A stretch of 64,000 nucleotides of DNA from contig CP136069.1 of the NCBI GenBank assembly GCA_032622095.1, positions 86,512,958 to 86,576,957 of the forward strand, in the 5' to 3' direction. Below are positions 12,786 through 23,080 of this stretch, piece by piece. The notes beneath the pieces were generated by a model. That model did not search any database. It was not told where the DNA came from and worked only from the letters and a program-made list of their open reading frames with translations. The DNA is from Siphonodentalium dalli. Its lineage: Eukaryota > Mollusca > Scaphopoda > Gadilida > Siphonodentaliidae. The first letter of the stretch is position 1; every line of letters starts with the position of its first letter. The translations under genes were made by a program, and so were the position numbers.

Positions 12786-12899
12786 ATTGTCTATTTTCTA
12801 TCCAGTCATATGGAAGCAAGTTCAGATATTAAGATCAACAAATGGTCATTTCACTCTGAAATTTAACCCAGTCTAGAATTTGGCAGATGTGATACTAAC

Positions 12900-12995
12900 C
12901 TTCTGGGAACTGAAGCAGCATCAACCGAGAGATCTAATGAGTTACCAACAGAACCATTTTGGAAACTCGTATGTGTAGGTAAAGGGGTTGGAGGC
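12900..12995 (-). CDS. DTN (dystrobrevin): Dystrobrevin exon 9 of those found: linker after the ZZ domain
   Basis: Acceptor TTTATTTCAG precedes it and donor GTTAGT follows. It starts with one base completing the valine codon of the previous exon and encodes PPTPLPTHTSFQNGSVGNSL and onwards to VDAASVPR (residues 344-375), ending with AG of a split codon. Human dystrobrevin has a Ser/Pro-rich, poorly conserved stretch after its IVPPRP motif at the same place; only PP and the general composition match. Frame, phase and order support it. The next exon, expected to start the syntrophin-binding helical region, was not found between 1 and 12899. Confidence 0.82.
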
Positions 12996-12999
12996 CTGA

Positions 13000-14005
13000 A
13001 ATAAAAGAAAGCATAAAAAATAAGAATTTATTTCTTAACCTTTTCAGGACGGAGCTTTAAAGACGAGAGCATTCAAGATCCTGTGCTAGTGCATTCTCTT
13101 GAAAATCACTATCAAATGCATTGTTCTTTTATCAATATATAAAATATTAGGATCTGTCTGTCTATCTGTCTGTCTGTTTGCGATTTTTGTCCCATACTCC
13201 TGGAGCGATTTCTACCAAATTTGGGTAAAGTTAAATGTTTAAAAAAACTTTACAAATAAATTTGTTTTTTAAATCCAAAAGTTTAAACAGCACGAAGCAC
13301 ACAAAGAGGCCATTGCAATGTCTGAGATCTAAATGTGCGCAAAGTGCACGTAGGTGCCGCAGGCCTCTCTCTGATGCTGAATAAAGGAGCCTGTTTCAGC
13401 TACTATATATGTTAAGTCCTCCCTTTATAGATGCCATTAAAGAAACCTTCACAAATAACTAATATACCAAAGAAACTGCCTCATGAATGGATAGAAGCAA
13501 TTGCTATGTGAAGTTAGAGTAGTCCTTCTTGTACTGAACATAATACCAAGACCAGAAAAGAGGGATGCAATACATTTTATTACAATATTCAATTACAAAT
13601 TCTTTCAGTTAAAACAGAAAAATTTCATGTTTTGAATGTTTGATATATTTACCAGCTATTACTTTAAAGAAACACAACCAATTTAACAGCATAGACACTA
13701 ATATTTTGAGATCAACTTATGAACCCATTGATAGGAGGTTTGATGGTCAAATATAAACTTTCGAAAGAGGCAGATGCCAATAAAGTTGGAAGATCACATA
13801 TGACAAAGACTATTTATGATAAAGAGGTGACTGAAAATCCTTGTTGATAATGCCTTGTGGCTGTAACATAAGGAGCGAAGAGTGAAGATGCACTCTATCC
13901 CTCTTCCTTTGTGCACTGAGGTGCTGTACCACGCTGGTGTGGTGAGGTTGCTGTCACATCAATGGACATTGGTGAAAGAGAGGCTTGTGGCCATAATGCA
14001 AGTGA
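13000..14005. other. Intron between exons 8 and 9, left part
   Basis: No gene. Contains a fragment of MITE family A (13065-13115, with CAAGATCCTGTGC-AGTGCATTCTC) and a TCTG/TATC microsatellite (13156-13180). Confidence 0.6.
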
Positions 14006-14014
14006 TTAAGTTGT

Positions 14015-14150
14015 AAGGAAAGAAATAATGGTGAGGATGGAACTCCATGGAGACACTCAATAGTTGCAATATCCTATGATTGGCCATTCATAGGATATTG
14101 CAACGATTGAGAGCCTCCCTGGAGGACCGTCCTCGCCTTTATTTCCAGTT
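14015..14150. repeat. Inverted-repeat hairpin in intron
   Basis: An exact inner inverted repeat, GTTGCAATATCCTATGA and TCATAGGATATTGCAAC (14064-14105), is extended outward by imperfect pairing of GGTGAGGATGGAACTCCATGG with CCTGGAGGACCGTCCTCGCC. It looks like a small fold-back element within the intron. Confidence 0.7.
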
Positions 14151-14773
14151 CTGGTTAAAACACATACTCGATAGCTATAATGCTGTACTGAGTCTGGAAT
14201 ATTTGGCGGGGATCACTATTACCACAAGCAAGCAGTCGCAGCCAATCACAACTTAGTATCAACAAAGCGATGTAGCCATTCAGGCAATTGTTGTAATCTC
14301 TATACAGTCGCAGATTTTCACATAACTAAAAATAGCGCCAGTTTGAAGCATCGGATAATAATTATACAGGCGATATCTGTCATTGTTGAAGCTATGTATG
14401 CGCTGTAGTGTCATAATGCATGGGTCACATGACAAGTTATTAATATCGACACAGAACTATTTGGTAATAGGAGACACAGGCATTTTCTCCAGACCAAGTA
14501 TTTCTTAAAGACAATTTATGGTTTCCTTGTCCATTAACAGTAATATATTCAGTGTTCCTAGCTAATTTCTACAAAACCAATCTTACGTTTTATTCAGATT
14601 CTAGTGAATAAAATAATAGGTTTGGAATGGGACGTACTACATGATTACAAGACACAATTTTGTTGGAGACAGAGTTTGCTACGCTTTATTTCATATTGTA
14701 TTAATATTTTAGAAGGACACAAATTTTTTTATTTAAAAAAAAAAAAAAAAATTAATATTCTTTTTGGTATTTA

Positions 14774-16060
14774 GGCCAAACAAAATTAATGAATTGATTC
14801 TCAGGCAATTTTTTCTTCAAATGAATGAGGGAGGGCGGTTTTTATTTTTATTTTTTATTTCCAGCGGCCAGTTCAGACATACATCTGGGATCCCCGAAAT
14901 CAAGACCAGAAGGCTCAATTAATTGTGGAATCATTATAATTGAAACTGCGAACCAATAAACAAAACAAAACAACAGACTAGTAGTGAAATAAAACTGGAA
15001 AAGTGTATAAAATAAAATATATGCATTGAAGTATCTTACTTCTAAAATAACATCGAGGTTGTTCCTCTTAAACTTTAAAGCTAAGCAAATGAAAGGACGG
15101 AAAATGGAATGATTATATTAAATATAGTGAGGTATTAAACTGATGTTTGCCATTCACACTGTTTAAATGCGTCTTGGGAAATTGCAGACATGCTCATTTT
15201 GCCTTGTTTCGTTTAGCTTTCAACTTCTCCTGTTTCTCACAGAGAAGTTGCGCTTACGAGATAGCACTGTCTGAAATTTTTCAAGACGCGTCTTACACTG
15301 TGGATGGCAACCATGAACCTTGTCCAAATCTTCCATTCCACCACATTTTATGCAGATGTCTGGGAAGGAGATGGACATATGTACGTATGGTTTCTTTTTT
15401 CTGACTTCTTCATGATCATTTTGGCTACTGTCACCGTCACTGGCGTCAGTGTCAATGTCATTTTCACAAATATAGGGGTTTATATTTGTCGGTATCGACT
15501 CGGCCGATTCATCCTCATCAATGAATATTTTTTCGGCCATTTGCCCAATTGTTTTATCGCATTCTATGGACAATACAGCCCATTTTCTGACAATTTTGTC
15601 ACGAAATATAATTCGGTGTCAACAACATCGTGTTTTTTCAAATCACGGAATTTGCCAGTGTAGAAACTGCAGGACTCGTTTGTTTGTGAACTTATAAATA
15701 ACTGTAAATAATGCAACCTGCTTTAATGAATGACATTAGTTCGCTTTATTTAATCATGTTTTTTGCGTAAATACCGAGGCCTATCATCTCCCCAGCAGCG
15801 CACTGCCATAACTCGCCGTAGTTCGTTTCGAAGTGGTATTCCTGTCGTAATTATTACATTACCACGTGCTAAAAGCGTAAACCGGAAATAGCGAATTCCG
15901 GCACTTCCGCAAACGGAGAACTCGCCACTTGAACGCGAATCGGCTGCGATTTGAATTATTTGATCGTTGGTTGTTTGGATTTCAAATAAAAAGAGTTAGG
16001 CGGCCCCTATTTTATGAGAGCGGCGGTGCCTGAGAATCAATTCATTAATTTTTTTTGGCC
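14774..16060. mobile_element. PIF/Harbinger-like DNA transposon, 1,287 bp
   Basis: Ends are 34-bp terminal inverted repeats (14774-14807 and 16027-16060) differing at one position and starting GGCCAAA. TTA directly flanks both ends (14771-14773 and 16061-16063). A 3-bp TWA duplication with GG-starting ends is typical of the PIF/Harbinger superfamily. Inside the ends lie further loosely inverted blocks (GAGGGCGG near 14828, AGGCGGCC near 15998). No DDE transposase is visible; the only notable frame is the minus-strand one at about 15220-15606. It sits in the intron between dystrobrevin exons 8 and 9. Confidence 0.85.
15220..15606 (-). CDS. Unrecognised ORF inside the Harbinger-like element
   Basis: An open frame runs on the minus strand from about 15606 to the stop at 15220-15222. 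It is acidic in the middle (DEDESAES, DTDASDGDSSQNDHEE) and has a C-terminal block with spaced Cys/His: CIKCGG-MEDLDKVHGCHPQC, then basic KTRLEK and SRKRN. The CxxC...HxxxC pattern could bind zinc, but I know no family with it. There is no ATG at the left of the open stretch, so it may be an exon or a decayed frame. In another frame just downstream, EKQEKLKAKRNKAK then stop reads like a natural basic C-terminus, and a GTAAGC lies at the point where the frames could join. It may be a captured host exon or the element's accessory DNA-binding protein. Confidence 0.45.
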   Translation of the reverse strand, partial: FRDKIVRKWAVLSIECDKTIGQMAEKIFIDEDESAESIPTNINPYICENDIDTDASDGDSSQNDHEEVRKKKPYVHMSISFPDICIKCGGMEDLDKVHGCHPQCKTRLEKFQTVLSRKRNFSVRNRRS

Positions 16061-16398
16061 TTATAGGTCTAGTTTATAGTATATCATGTTTGGTTCTGAT
16101 TTCTAACTTCTCAACATTTGTATCTTGTTGTTGTTGTAACTGGAGGTCTGGAACCTTGAACACATCTTTAAAGAGTGTTCTTTTATTCTTATTCCCATTA
16201 TATTAATTTGGATGTTCTTGTATGGTCTTTGTGATTCCTGTGTATTAATGAATGAAGTTTATTGCAAGTAATTTTCATATTTTCTTCGCATCTTTAGCAG
16301 CAGAAATTTTTTGGACTAGTACAGTGTCAAATCAGATGGAGCGCTGACACATTTATATATCTACTGATAGTTATTAGGTTGATAAATACACAACTCAC

Positions 16399-16526
16399 AC
16401 TATGTATGACAGATCTATTTTCCTTTCAATGTTGTCTTGAAAATGTGGAAGCTTGTTGACTGTTTTGCTAGGAACACAATGGAATGACTTCTTCAGTGAA
16501 TGACTGACTTCCTTAGCAGCCGATTT
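16399..16526 (-). CDS. DTN (dystrobrevin): Dystrobrevin exon 8 of those found: segment following the ZZ domain
   Basis: Acceptor TTATTTTTCAG and donor GTGAGT. It begins in phase 0 with KSAAKEVSHSLKKSFHCVPS and ends DLSYIV with the valine codon split after GT. Human dystrobrevin has KSPAKKL...SKSLSC...LNLAHIV at the same distance from the ZZ finger, so this exon joins directly to exon 7 (…EYTSY|KSAAKE). Residues 302-343 of the assembled protein. The region is basic and Ser-rich and links the ZZ finger to the syntrophin-binding part in vertebrates. Confidence 0.92.
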
Positions 16527-16585
16527 CTGAAAAATAATGGATGAACCGATATAGTACATGCTGCAGCGAATTATCTCCAATGTGC

Positions 16586-16850
16586 TTAACCCTTTCTTGA
16601 TGGGAGTTGCCCTGGTGCAGAATTAAAGATCCTGTGCCAGTGCATTCTCTTATAAATACATGTCTCCCATAGGGAGCCTTGCATATATAAGAGAATGCAT
16701 TGGCTTACAAGGTCAAGCTAAATATTGTTAGGCCAATGTATTCTCTTATATATGCGAGGCTCCCTATGGGAGACTCGTATCTATATAAGAGATTGCATTG
16801 GCACAGGGTTTTTTTTTTATTTCAGGAATCTCTAGTCATGGAAGGGTTAA
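16586..16850. mobile_element. MITE family A copy, full length
   Basis: TTAA at both ends, ends AACCCTTTC-TGATGGGAG and TCATGGAAGGGTTAA inverted to each other. Inside are two hairpins: TTCTCTTATA with TATAAGAGAA around 16645-16700, and again around 16740-16795. Together they form a four-arm palindromic element of about 260 bp. The TTAA duplication suggests mobilisation by a piggyBac- or Kolobok-type transposase, but none is present. Confidence 0.8.
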
Positions 16851-17112
16851 CATCATATTACAGTAAAACTTCTCCAAAACAGACCCTCTATAAACCATGT
16901 CCCTCTCCACAATGAATGAACTGTCCGGTCCCAAATTTACACAAGTGCATTCTCACTAAAATTACAACTATAATCCGAAACCTCTCCATTCCGAACCGCG
17001 AACGGGACTTTTAGTTTGTAAGTGACCGAACACATGCATACTGACCTCCAGAATCTGAATGTGCATGTATGTCGGATCAGTGTTTTCCTAATGTACAGAC
17101 CTAATCAATTTT

Positions 17113-17326
17113 GCAAAAAGCCTTGTGCCAATACATTCTCTTATATATGCGAGTCTCCCATAGGAAGCCTCGCATATATAAGAGAATACATTGGCCTAAC
17201 AATATTTACCTTGACCATGTAAGCCAGTGCATTCTCTTATATATTAGGCTCCCTGTGGAAGACTCCCGTATATAAGAGATTGCACTGGCACAGGATCTTT
17301 AATGCTGCACCAGTGCATGAAATCAT
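17113..17326. mobile_element. MITE family A copy, truncated at both ends
   Basis: Contains both internal hairpins (TTCTCTTATATATGCGAGTC with its inverted copy, then CCAGTGCATTCTCTTATATA with its inverse). It lacks the AACCCTTTC and GAAAGGGTTAA termini. Confidence 0.75.
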
Positions 17327-17465
17327 TCCACTGGAGTTGAACTGGTCCCTTCTATAATTATTTACAATTACAAAATACTCCAACTGATTATGTGATTCCC
17401 GCTTGGCACCGAGACAATCTATTAAAATATACTTAAAGGTTCATGCATGTCCTAAAACTATTGAT

Positions 17466-17481
17466 GGGGGGGGGGGGGGGG
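17466..17481 (+). repeat. G homopolymer, 16 bases
   Basis: Uninterrupted G run. Similar runs are at 43924, 49136 and 62338. Confidence 0.95.
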
Positions 17482-18306
17482 TTCCAGAACAATAATCATA
17501 ACAAATTTCACAAATATAAATAAAATGATCAGCATGTTGATGGAAGTAAAAACACATTATGTGGTGCCAGGTCAATAAGCTGAAGAGATCACCGGTGCAC
17601 TTTTTGATTGACTAATCCACGTTTCACTTTACTATTCTGTTGTTGTTTTTGTAATCAGGCCACATGCTCTCACACACGACTGGTCATGTGAAATTGAAGT
17701 AATCCCCAATTTAATACTCGGGCATATAAAGGATTTCTGAAACAAGTGTTAGGATATAAATATAGTTTTGGTAAACATGAGTAGCTCTAATGCCCTGACA
17801 TAGGCACCATTTGATTGCACAAAACAGTTCAATAGCCAATGTATGTTAGGACAGACAGACTACTTGTGGTATTTGCATTCTACTCAAGGTATATATTCCT
17901 TTCAGATCACCAATGTCATAAGCAAGTAGAAGATGCATTGTGAATATATGATTTTCAGCCTCTATTTGAGATTTTTAAACAAGCAGCCAATTAAATCCCC
18001 TCTTCTGTCTATGGATAGATTATCTGCATAGATTGATAACCATTTACCACTATATAAATATTTATCCATGTGCCTGGCCACTGAATATATTTACATATAT
18101 ACATGTACTTTTATATTAGTGTATGTTGTTGTCTTGGGCATGATTATATCTGCCATTTATATGCAGAATATTAATGATAATTTGATACCAATGGGTCATG
18201 GACTCGGTGTGATGATATACATGCATACTCAGCCTGGCACACCTGGGTTTCAGGCAAGTTACAGGTTAGAAAAGTTGCTATTTCACATACCTGGAGTACA
18301 CATTAC

Positions 18307-19191
18307 CAGACCTGTTTACTTTCAAAATTGGAAATAGGGAGATTTGTCCTCGGAAATAGGGATATTTAGTGAAAAATAGGGAGATTTTTTTCAATGTCAG
18401 TATCATGTAAATACAATGTCATATAGACTGTTTGTTGCATTTGGTTTGCATCTGCCACAATTAACGGCCTTCACATCGACTACCGAGTGTCTCTAAAATC
18501 ACTGAATCATTGGGAATAAAATTACGATTTTCCGGTTATGGATCACGTTTTATTTCGAACAAGGCAATACAACGATTAAAACTTTATTTGCACACTATAA
18601 AATGGTGCTCTCGGATAATTTTGTCGCCAAATCTATTCAGTAACATCAGGTAACATCGGTGAATTTAAAGAGAGCTAGTACGTAGTGACAGAATTGATTG
18701 AGGTTCGTTCGATTCGCGTTCTGTTATTGTGTATACAAAACACGGAATACCACAAAGACGGAAACGGAACTAAAACAAACAAAAAGTTTAAATTGGCAAT
18801 ATAATAATAATTTGAGTCGGCGGTTTTAAAGCAGTCGGTCGGGACGAGCAGAAACCAACATTTTATTAAGTGTGGCCAAAAAGGAAGGCTTCTTGTTTGA
18901 TATATTATAATCCTTGTCTGGACATTGAAGACCGCATTTACTTACTCAACGCTGTTAAACAAAAGAGAGTCGACCTTGTGTCAACATTTTGTCACTGTTT
19001 GACTCGCAGGCAATATATTCATAATTGATTTGTAACCCTATAGCATGCATGGCTTATCGCTTGCTACAGTCGTAGGCTAATTTTTTATTTTATCTTTTGA
19101 ATCGGGAGATTTCGTTTCCCGATCGGGAGCACAGGAGAAATGACACAAAATCGGGAGACTCCCGCCGAAATCGGGAAAGTAAACAGGTCTG
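18307..19191. mobile_element. hAT-like non-autonomous transposon 1, 885 bp
   Basis: Terminal inverted repeats of 17 bp, CAGACCTGTTTACTTTC at the left and its exact inverse at the right. The 8-bp target duplication CACATTAC is intact on both sides (18299-18306 and 19192-19199). The 8-bp duplication and CA-starting ends point to the hAT superfamily. Subterminal ATAGGGAGATT (left) and CGGGAGACTCCCG (right) blocks may be transposase-binding repeats. No transposase frame. It sits in the intron between dystrobrevin exons 7 and 8. Confidence 0.92.
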
Positions 19192-19923
19192 CACATTACA
19201 CATAAATCATCATTAATTTTAGGCATTTATTAAAATAATCAATTCCACCAATGCCTATCATAATTTTGTCTTAGTAGACCACAATAGAGTTTGGGGTTTA
19301 GGTCATATATTTACAGTTAGGTATATGGCTGTGTAGGTGTGGTTCCATGAGTAATTATGGCTTTGTGCTGCAGTATTTACAATGGTATAGATATATTGAG
19401 AGCATCCAACCAGTTAGAAATCATGTCTATTCAGTACCACTGGTAGTCAGGACTGAACGGAAATAAATCTTGCAGATGTGCCCGTTTCAATTCATTGTTA
19501 TACAAATATTGGATTATTGCCACCAATTTTTTTTTTTAAATATACTTTGCTACAATGATACAAATGATGGCCATATTATTTCACCCCGAGCTGTACATAA
19601 GTCTATGTTGTGTATCCATGTTATACTGCCTTAAAAATCATAAGATTCTAATATACGATGTAATTGTTTGCTTGTCTCACACCCTAAATTGTACCCAGAA
19701 TGAAAAGATTTCCCACTGTCATGCAATGACAATGTTCAAAGACGCCGTCATGATATCGCAGTGTTCAACAGTTCCTGCAGTGTACTTGCAATTCCTATGA
19801 CATCACAAGTTATATATAGTTACACAGGTATTACATCCAGTCAATATATCTGTCCACCAGAAAACCGATATTTCATATTGTTGCAGTCAGAGGGTTAACA
19901 TAACATAATTGAAAGCTACTCAC

Positions 19924-20090
19924 ATAAGATGTATATTCTTTCATCTCATGGTCATTGGTGTGGTTGCCCGAGGTTCGTCCCCGCCAGAAACAATCCTGAC
20001 ACAGCTGATATTTATAACACCGCTGACATTTGTAACGAAACCCGAGGAAGGATTCTCGATTGCAGCCTTCACACTGTACAGGATGCAACA
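19924..20090 (-). CDS. DTN (dystrobrevin): Dystrobrevin exon 7 of those found: ZZ zinc finger
   Basis: Acceptor TTTGTTTTAG and donor GTGAGT. It starts with TG of the split valine codon and encodes [20 protein letters not shown] onwards to HEMKEYTSY (residues 247-301). All eight zinc ligands of a ZZ domain are present: C252, C255, C267, C270, C276, C279, H289, H293 in the partial protein. The CQDCFWRG and EMKEYTS blocks are dystrobrevin-type rather than dystrophin-type. In this protein family the ZZ finger, with the preceding EF-hand region, mediates contacts in the dystrophin complex. This is the strongest single identification in the window. Confidence 0.97.
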
Positions 20091-20516
20091 CTAAAACAAA
20101 AATTTTATGACAATAATTTGAGGAAGAAAGTGAGTGATCAACACAAGATAGTATTTACATAGCCTGTCTTTGTTATACTAAATCCTATTCCATGATTGTC
20201 AACTGCCAATTTCATACCCCAATAACACAGACCATAACATGAACACGGCATCACAAATTGTTGACCTAATCTGACCTAATCACTAAGTGCATTCAGCAGA
20301 ATAATTTGGCATGCTTTTAAAAGTTCAGCCGAATTGCATCAGAAGCCAGTTATTGATATCGATCACGTTATCATTGCTAGGTTCTTGGAAATATTATATT
20401 GGGCTGAATTAATATGCTGCTTGGGCTAATCTAAAATTCTCGGCAGATTTTGTGAAAATTAATAAGAACACATGCAGCTTTTTATGGGAATAAATCATCA
20501 AAAAGCTATATAGATA

Positions 20517-20651
20517 TAAGAAATTAATGTATTGGGTGTGTGTGTTATTGGGGGATATGGCACAGTGGTCGTTGGGGGGCACATTTAGTGCCCCAATGAC
20601 CACATCACTGTATCCCCCAATAAAACACACACCCACTATCTTCATTTCTTA
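20517..20651. repeat. Imperfect palindrome of about 135 bp
   Basis: Left arm TAAGAAATTAATG...TTGGGTGTGTG...TTATTGGGGGATA... pairs with the right arm GTATCCCCCAATAAAACACACACCCACT...CATTTCTTA, with GTGGTCGTTGGGG/CCCCAATGACCAC at the centre. A diverged half copy appears near 51048. It is a fold-back MITE candidate in the intron between exons 6 and 7. Confidence 0.75.
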
Positions 20652-20753
20652 ATTAAACACCAAATGTGCTAGACCTGAAGCCAAAGAGCCTGTGATGCAC
20701 ATTATGATTACCACAGAATATGACCAAGCATTGCAATAGTGTGTCTGACTTTT

Positions 20754-20846
20754 GCAGAATGAGGTTCCCAGAGAGTGAATTTAGTGACGCCATCCCGCAC
20801 GGTAGGCTAGCATCACCAAATTCACCATCTGGGAACATCATTCTGT
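20754..20846. mobile_element. MITE family B hairpin
   Basis: GCAGAATGAGGTTCCCAGAG at the left is the approximate inverse of the right end (CTGGGAACATCATTCTG), with TGAATTTAGTGACGCCA/TAGCATCACCAAATTCA between. It is one half of the composite seen complete at 22247 and 56284. It lies 77 bp beyond the 3' end of dystrobrevin exon 6. Confidence 0.75.
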
Positions 20847-20923
20847 ATAGGCCCCGACTGCTATGGGAGACCAAGGATCAGATTGAAGTTTCCCAGTGTA
20901 GAGCCTGACTATATAAAGCTTAC

Positions 20924-21032
20924 CATTTTCAACTTGAGCCATTCGGTTGAGTATTGGAAGCCACATGAGACATTGTGGACCAGGTTCATTCATCAGCACG
21001 TCTAGGAAATCATTTACATTGATTGGACTGTT
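20924..21032 (-). CDS. DTN (dystrobrevin): Dystrobrevin exon 6 of those found
   Basis: Acceptor CTCTATTGCAG and donor GTAAGC. It starts in phase 0 and encodes NSPINVNDFLDVLMNEPGPQ then CLMWLPILNRMAQVEN (residues 210-245), ending with the first base of the valine codon finished by exon 7. The PxPQCL-WLP--RLA-VEN-V/LFHPV pattern is diagnostic for dystrobrevin and leads straight into the ZZ finger. Spacing to exon 5 matches the vertebrate protein residue for residue. Confidence 0.95.
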
Positions 21033-21155
21033 CTGCAATAGAGTAAACGAGGATAAATATAATACCTGAATATATATAAAGTTTTAGATAAACATCTTTC
21101 TGAGGTATTCATAAACGCGTGGAAGCAGAAGAGGAAACAAGTAGGTTTGTGAGTC

Positions 21156-21417
21156 TTAACCCTTTCATGATGGGAGCCGTGCTGGTGCAGCATTAAAGAA
21201 ATTGTGCCAGTGCATTATCTTATATATGCGAGTTTCCCACAGGAAGCCTCACATATATGAGAATGCACTGGCTTACAAGGTCAATGCAAATATTGTTAGG
21301 CCAATGCATTTTCTTATATATGCAAGGCTCCCTATGGGAGACTCACATATATAAGAGAATGCATCGGCACAGGGTTTTCGCTAAATTTTCAGGAAGCACC
21401 AGTTAAGCAAGGGTTAA
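21156..21417. mobile_element. MITE family A copy, full length
   Basis: Bounded by TTAA on both sides, with the ends CCCTTTCATGATGGGAGC and AGCAAGGGTTAA. Both internal hairpins are present (centred near 21238 and 21335). It lies in the intron between exons 5 and 6. Confidence 0.8.
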
Positions 21418-21859
21418 ACTTTATTCTAAAACAGCTAAAAGAAACATCTTTGCCCCATACTTCAAACAGTTCACAGCTTAGTTGATTATAATCTCAATGC
21501 TGACCACAAATATTGAATTTAAGATAATATTTTAAGTTGGTTTAACTATTTGGCTGGGTAGAGTGATATTTATATTGTTATATGATTGGTGGGTGGAATG
21601 GCATTTTCAATAGTTTTATGATAGTGCCATATTTGAGCATAAATAAAGTTGCAAAATCAGCATTTGAAATGAAAATCATCTGTAGATCTGTATATCACAT
21701 GTATAGATAATGGTTTATATATCGGTAAAATTAAACACAATACCGCTGTTAATTGCACTATAAAATAACTCAAATCTCAAATAGAAAGAAGTAGCGGGGT
21801 GAGTGAAGCCAGTATGCAATCTATGTATACGTAAAACCTAAACAACATACGTAACCTAC

Positions 21860-22011
21860 CCATTCAAAACAAGCCCTGGATATGCAATCAGAGTACCCAA
21901 ATGATGGACCCTCAAATACTGCAGTCGGCAACGCAAGGATGGCCTTAAGATAATCCTCAAATTTGCTCTGTACCAAAGTCCCACTAGAATCTGATACTTG
22001 TGTGAAGATAT
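21860..22011 (-). CDS. DTN (dystrobrevin): Dystrobrevin exon 5 of those found: second EF-hand-like region
   Basis: Acceptor TGATTTCAG and donor GTAGGT. It starts with AT of the split tyrosine codon and encodes IFTQVSDSSGTLVQSKFEDY then LKAILALPTAVFEGPSFGYS and CFEW (residues 160-209). The SDSSG...LPTAVFEGPSFGY stretch is nearly identical to vertebrate dystrobrevins. The acidic DSSG loop resembles a degenerate EF-hand and, as in relatives, probably binds no calcium. Phase 0 donor. Confidence 0.96.
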
Positions 22012-22246
22012 CTGAAATCACATAGCATGCATTACATCATACACAATATAACGATCAATATATTTCATAACATCACAACTTAATCCTTCACACTGTCACT
22101 GAACACAATCTCAAACAAGAAAATGTGATAAGTGATTCTGTCACATTGATAGTGCTAAAAGTGAACATACATGTATCTCTAACAGAGTGTTGGGATTAAT
22201 TATTAAGCAAAAGTTCACAAGCTGGAAAAATTAAAACTCCTGTCCT

Positions 22247-22664
22247 GCAAGCCTGAGTTTACTGTGTCTGTCATTTGCAGAATGAGGTTCCCAGAGGGTG
22301 AATTTAGCAGGCTAGCATCACTAAATTCACCCTCTGGGGACCTCATTCTGCTTAGGCTTCATCTTCTCTGGAAAGTTTCTTTGTTAAAAAATTTCTATAG
22401 AAACTTCTTCACATAGATTCTATTTCTTTTTTAGTTTAGTTTCTCCATATTCCCAAATTGTCACATTGCATAATTGAGGTTCCCAATGGGTGTACATCAC
22501 AATATTCACCATTTGGAAACTTCAATCATAGCAGATGAGACCATGCAGAATGAGGTCCCCAGAGGGTGAATTTAGTGATGCTAGTCCGCTATGCGAGATG
22601 GCGTCACTAAATTCACCCTCTGGGGACCTCATTCTGCAAATGACAGGCAATAAACTCAGGTTTG
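22247..22664. mobile_element. MITE family B composite, two hairpins
   Basis: Outer ends, AAGCCTGAGTTTACTGTGTC-like at the left and TGACAGGCAATAAACTCAGG at the right, are inverted to each other. Hairpins lie at about 22278-22350 and 22551-22638. The second is a near-perfect GAATGAGGTCCCCAGAGGGT/CCTCTGGGGACCTCATTC stem. The spacer carries the AGGTTCCCAATGGGTGTACATCAC block also found at 56532. Confidence 0.8.
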
Positions 22665-22973
22665 CTGTCTTGTCATTTACTGTGCAGGGTTTCTGCTAGA
22701 GGGGCAGTGGGTCCCTTCTCTTCAGGCACATTACCCGACTGGTCCACAGATTAATGCCTGAAACATCTGTGTATCTCCTGCTAGATAAAACCAACAGGGA
22801 AGGGTAAATGAAGAGATATTATTTGCCCACTAATGTTGACCAATAGTAAACCACTTTTATCAGTTCTTTGAAAATTAAATCTTCAAGGATACACACATTG
22901 ACAGTTATTGCCTGAGTTTAAAATAGATCGAATTCAACAGGCGGCGTCATGCTGTAAATGGCAGCATGGATGG

Positions 22974-23080
22974 CATGTTGTACCCACATTATTGGGTACG
23001 TCTTGTTGTGCATCTTAAAGCTGGCCATTCCACAACTCGTTTTCCAACATCATTAGTACCCAGGGGTCGAGGAACAAATT
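22974..23080. repeat. Short direct repeat, copy 1
   Basis: GGCATGTTGTACCCACATTA, GGGTACGTCTTG, TTAAAGCTGGCCATTCC and TAGTACCCA recur at 23514-23650. The origin is unknown. Confidence 0.6.

Noticed and set aside
15147-15663. Plus-strand frames of 85 and 119 codons
   Set aside because: They are the opposite strand of the Cys/His frame in the Harbinger-like element, whose composition is more protein-like.
20838-21038. Reading the dystrobrevin frames here and at 19873-20091 and 21821-22021 as separate small genes starting at ATG
   Set aside because: Each has splice sites in phase with its neighbours and matches consecutive segments of one protein; the ATGs are internal or intronic.
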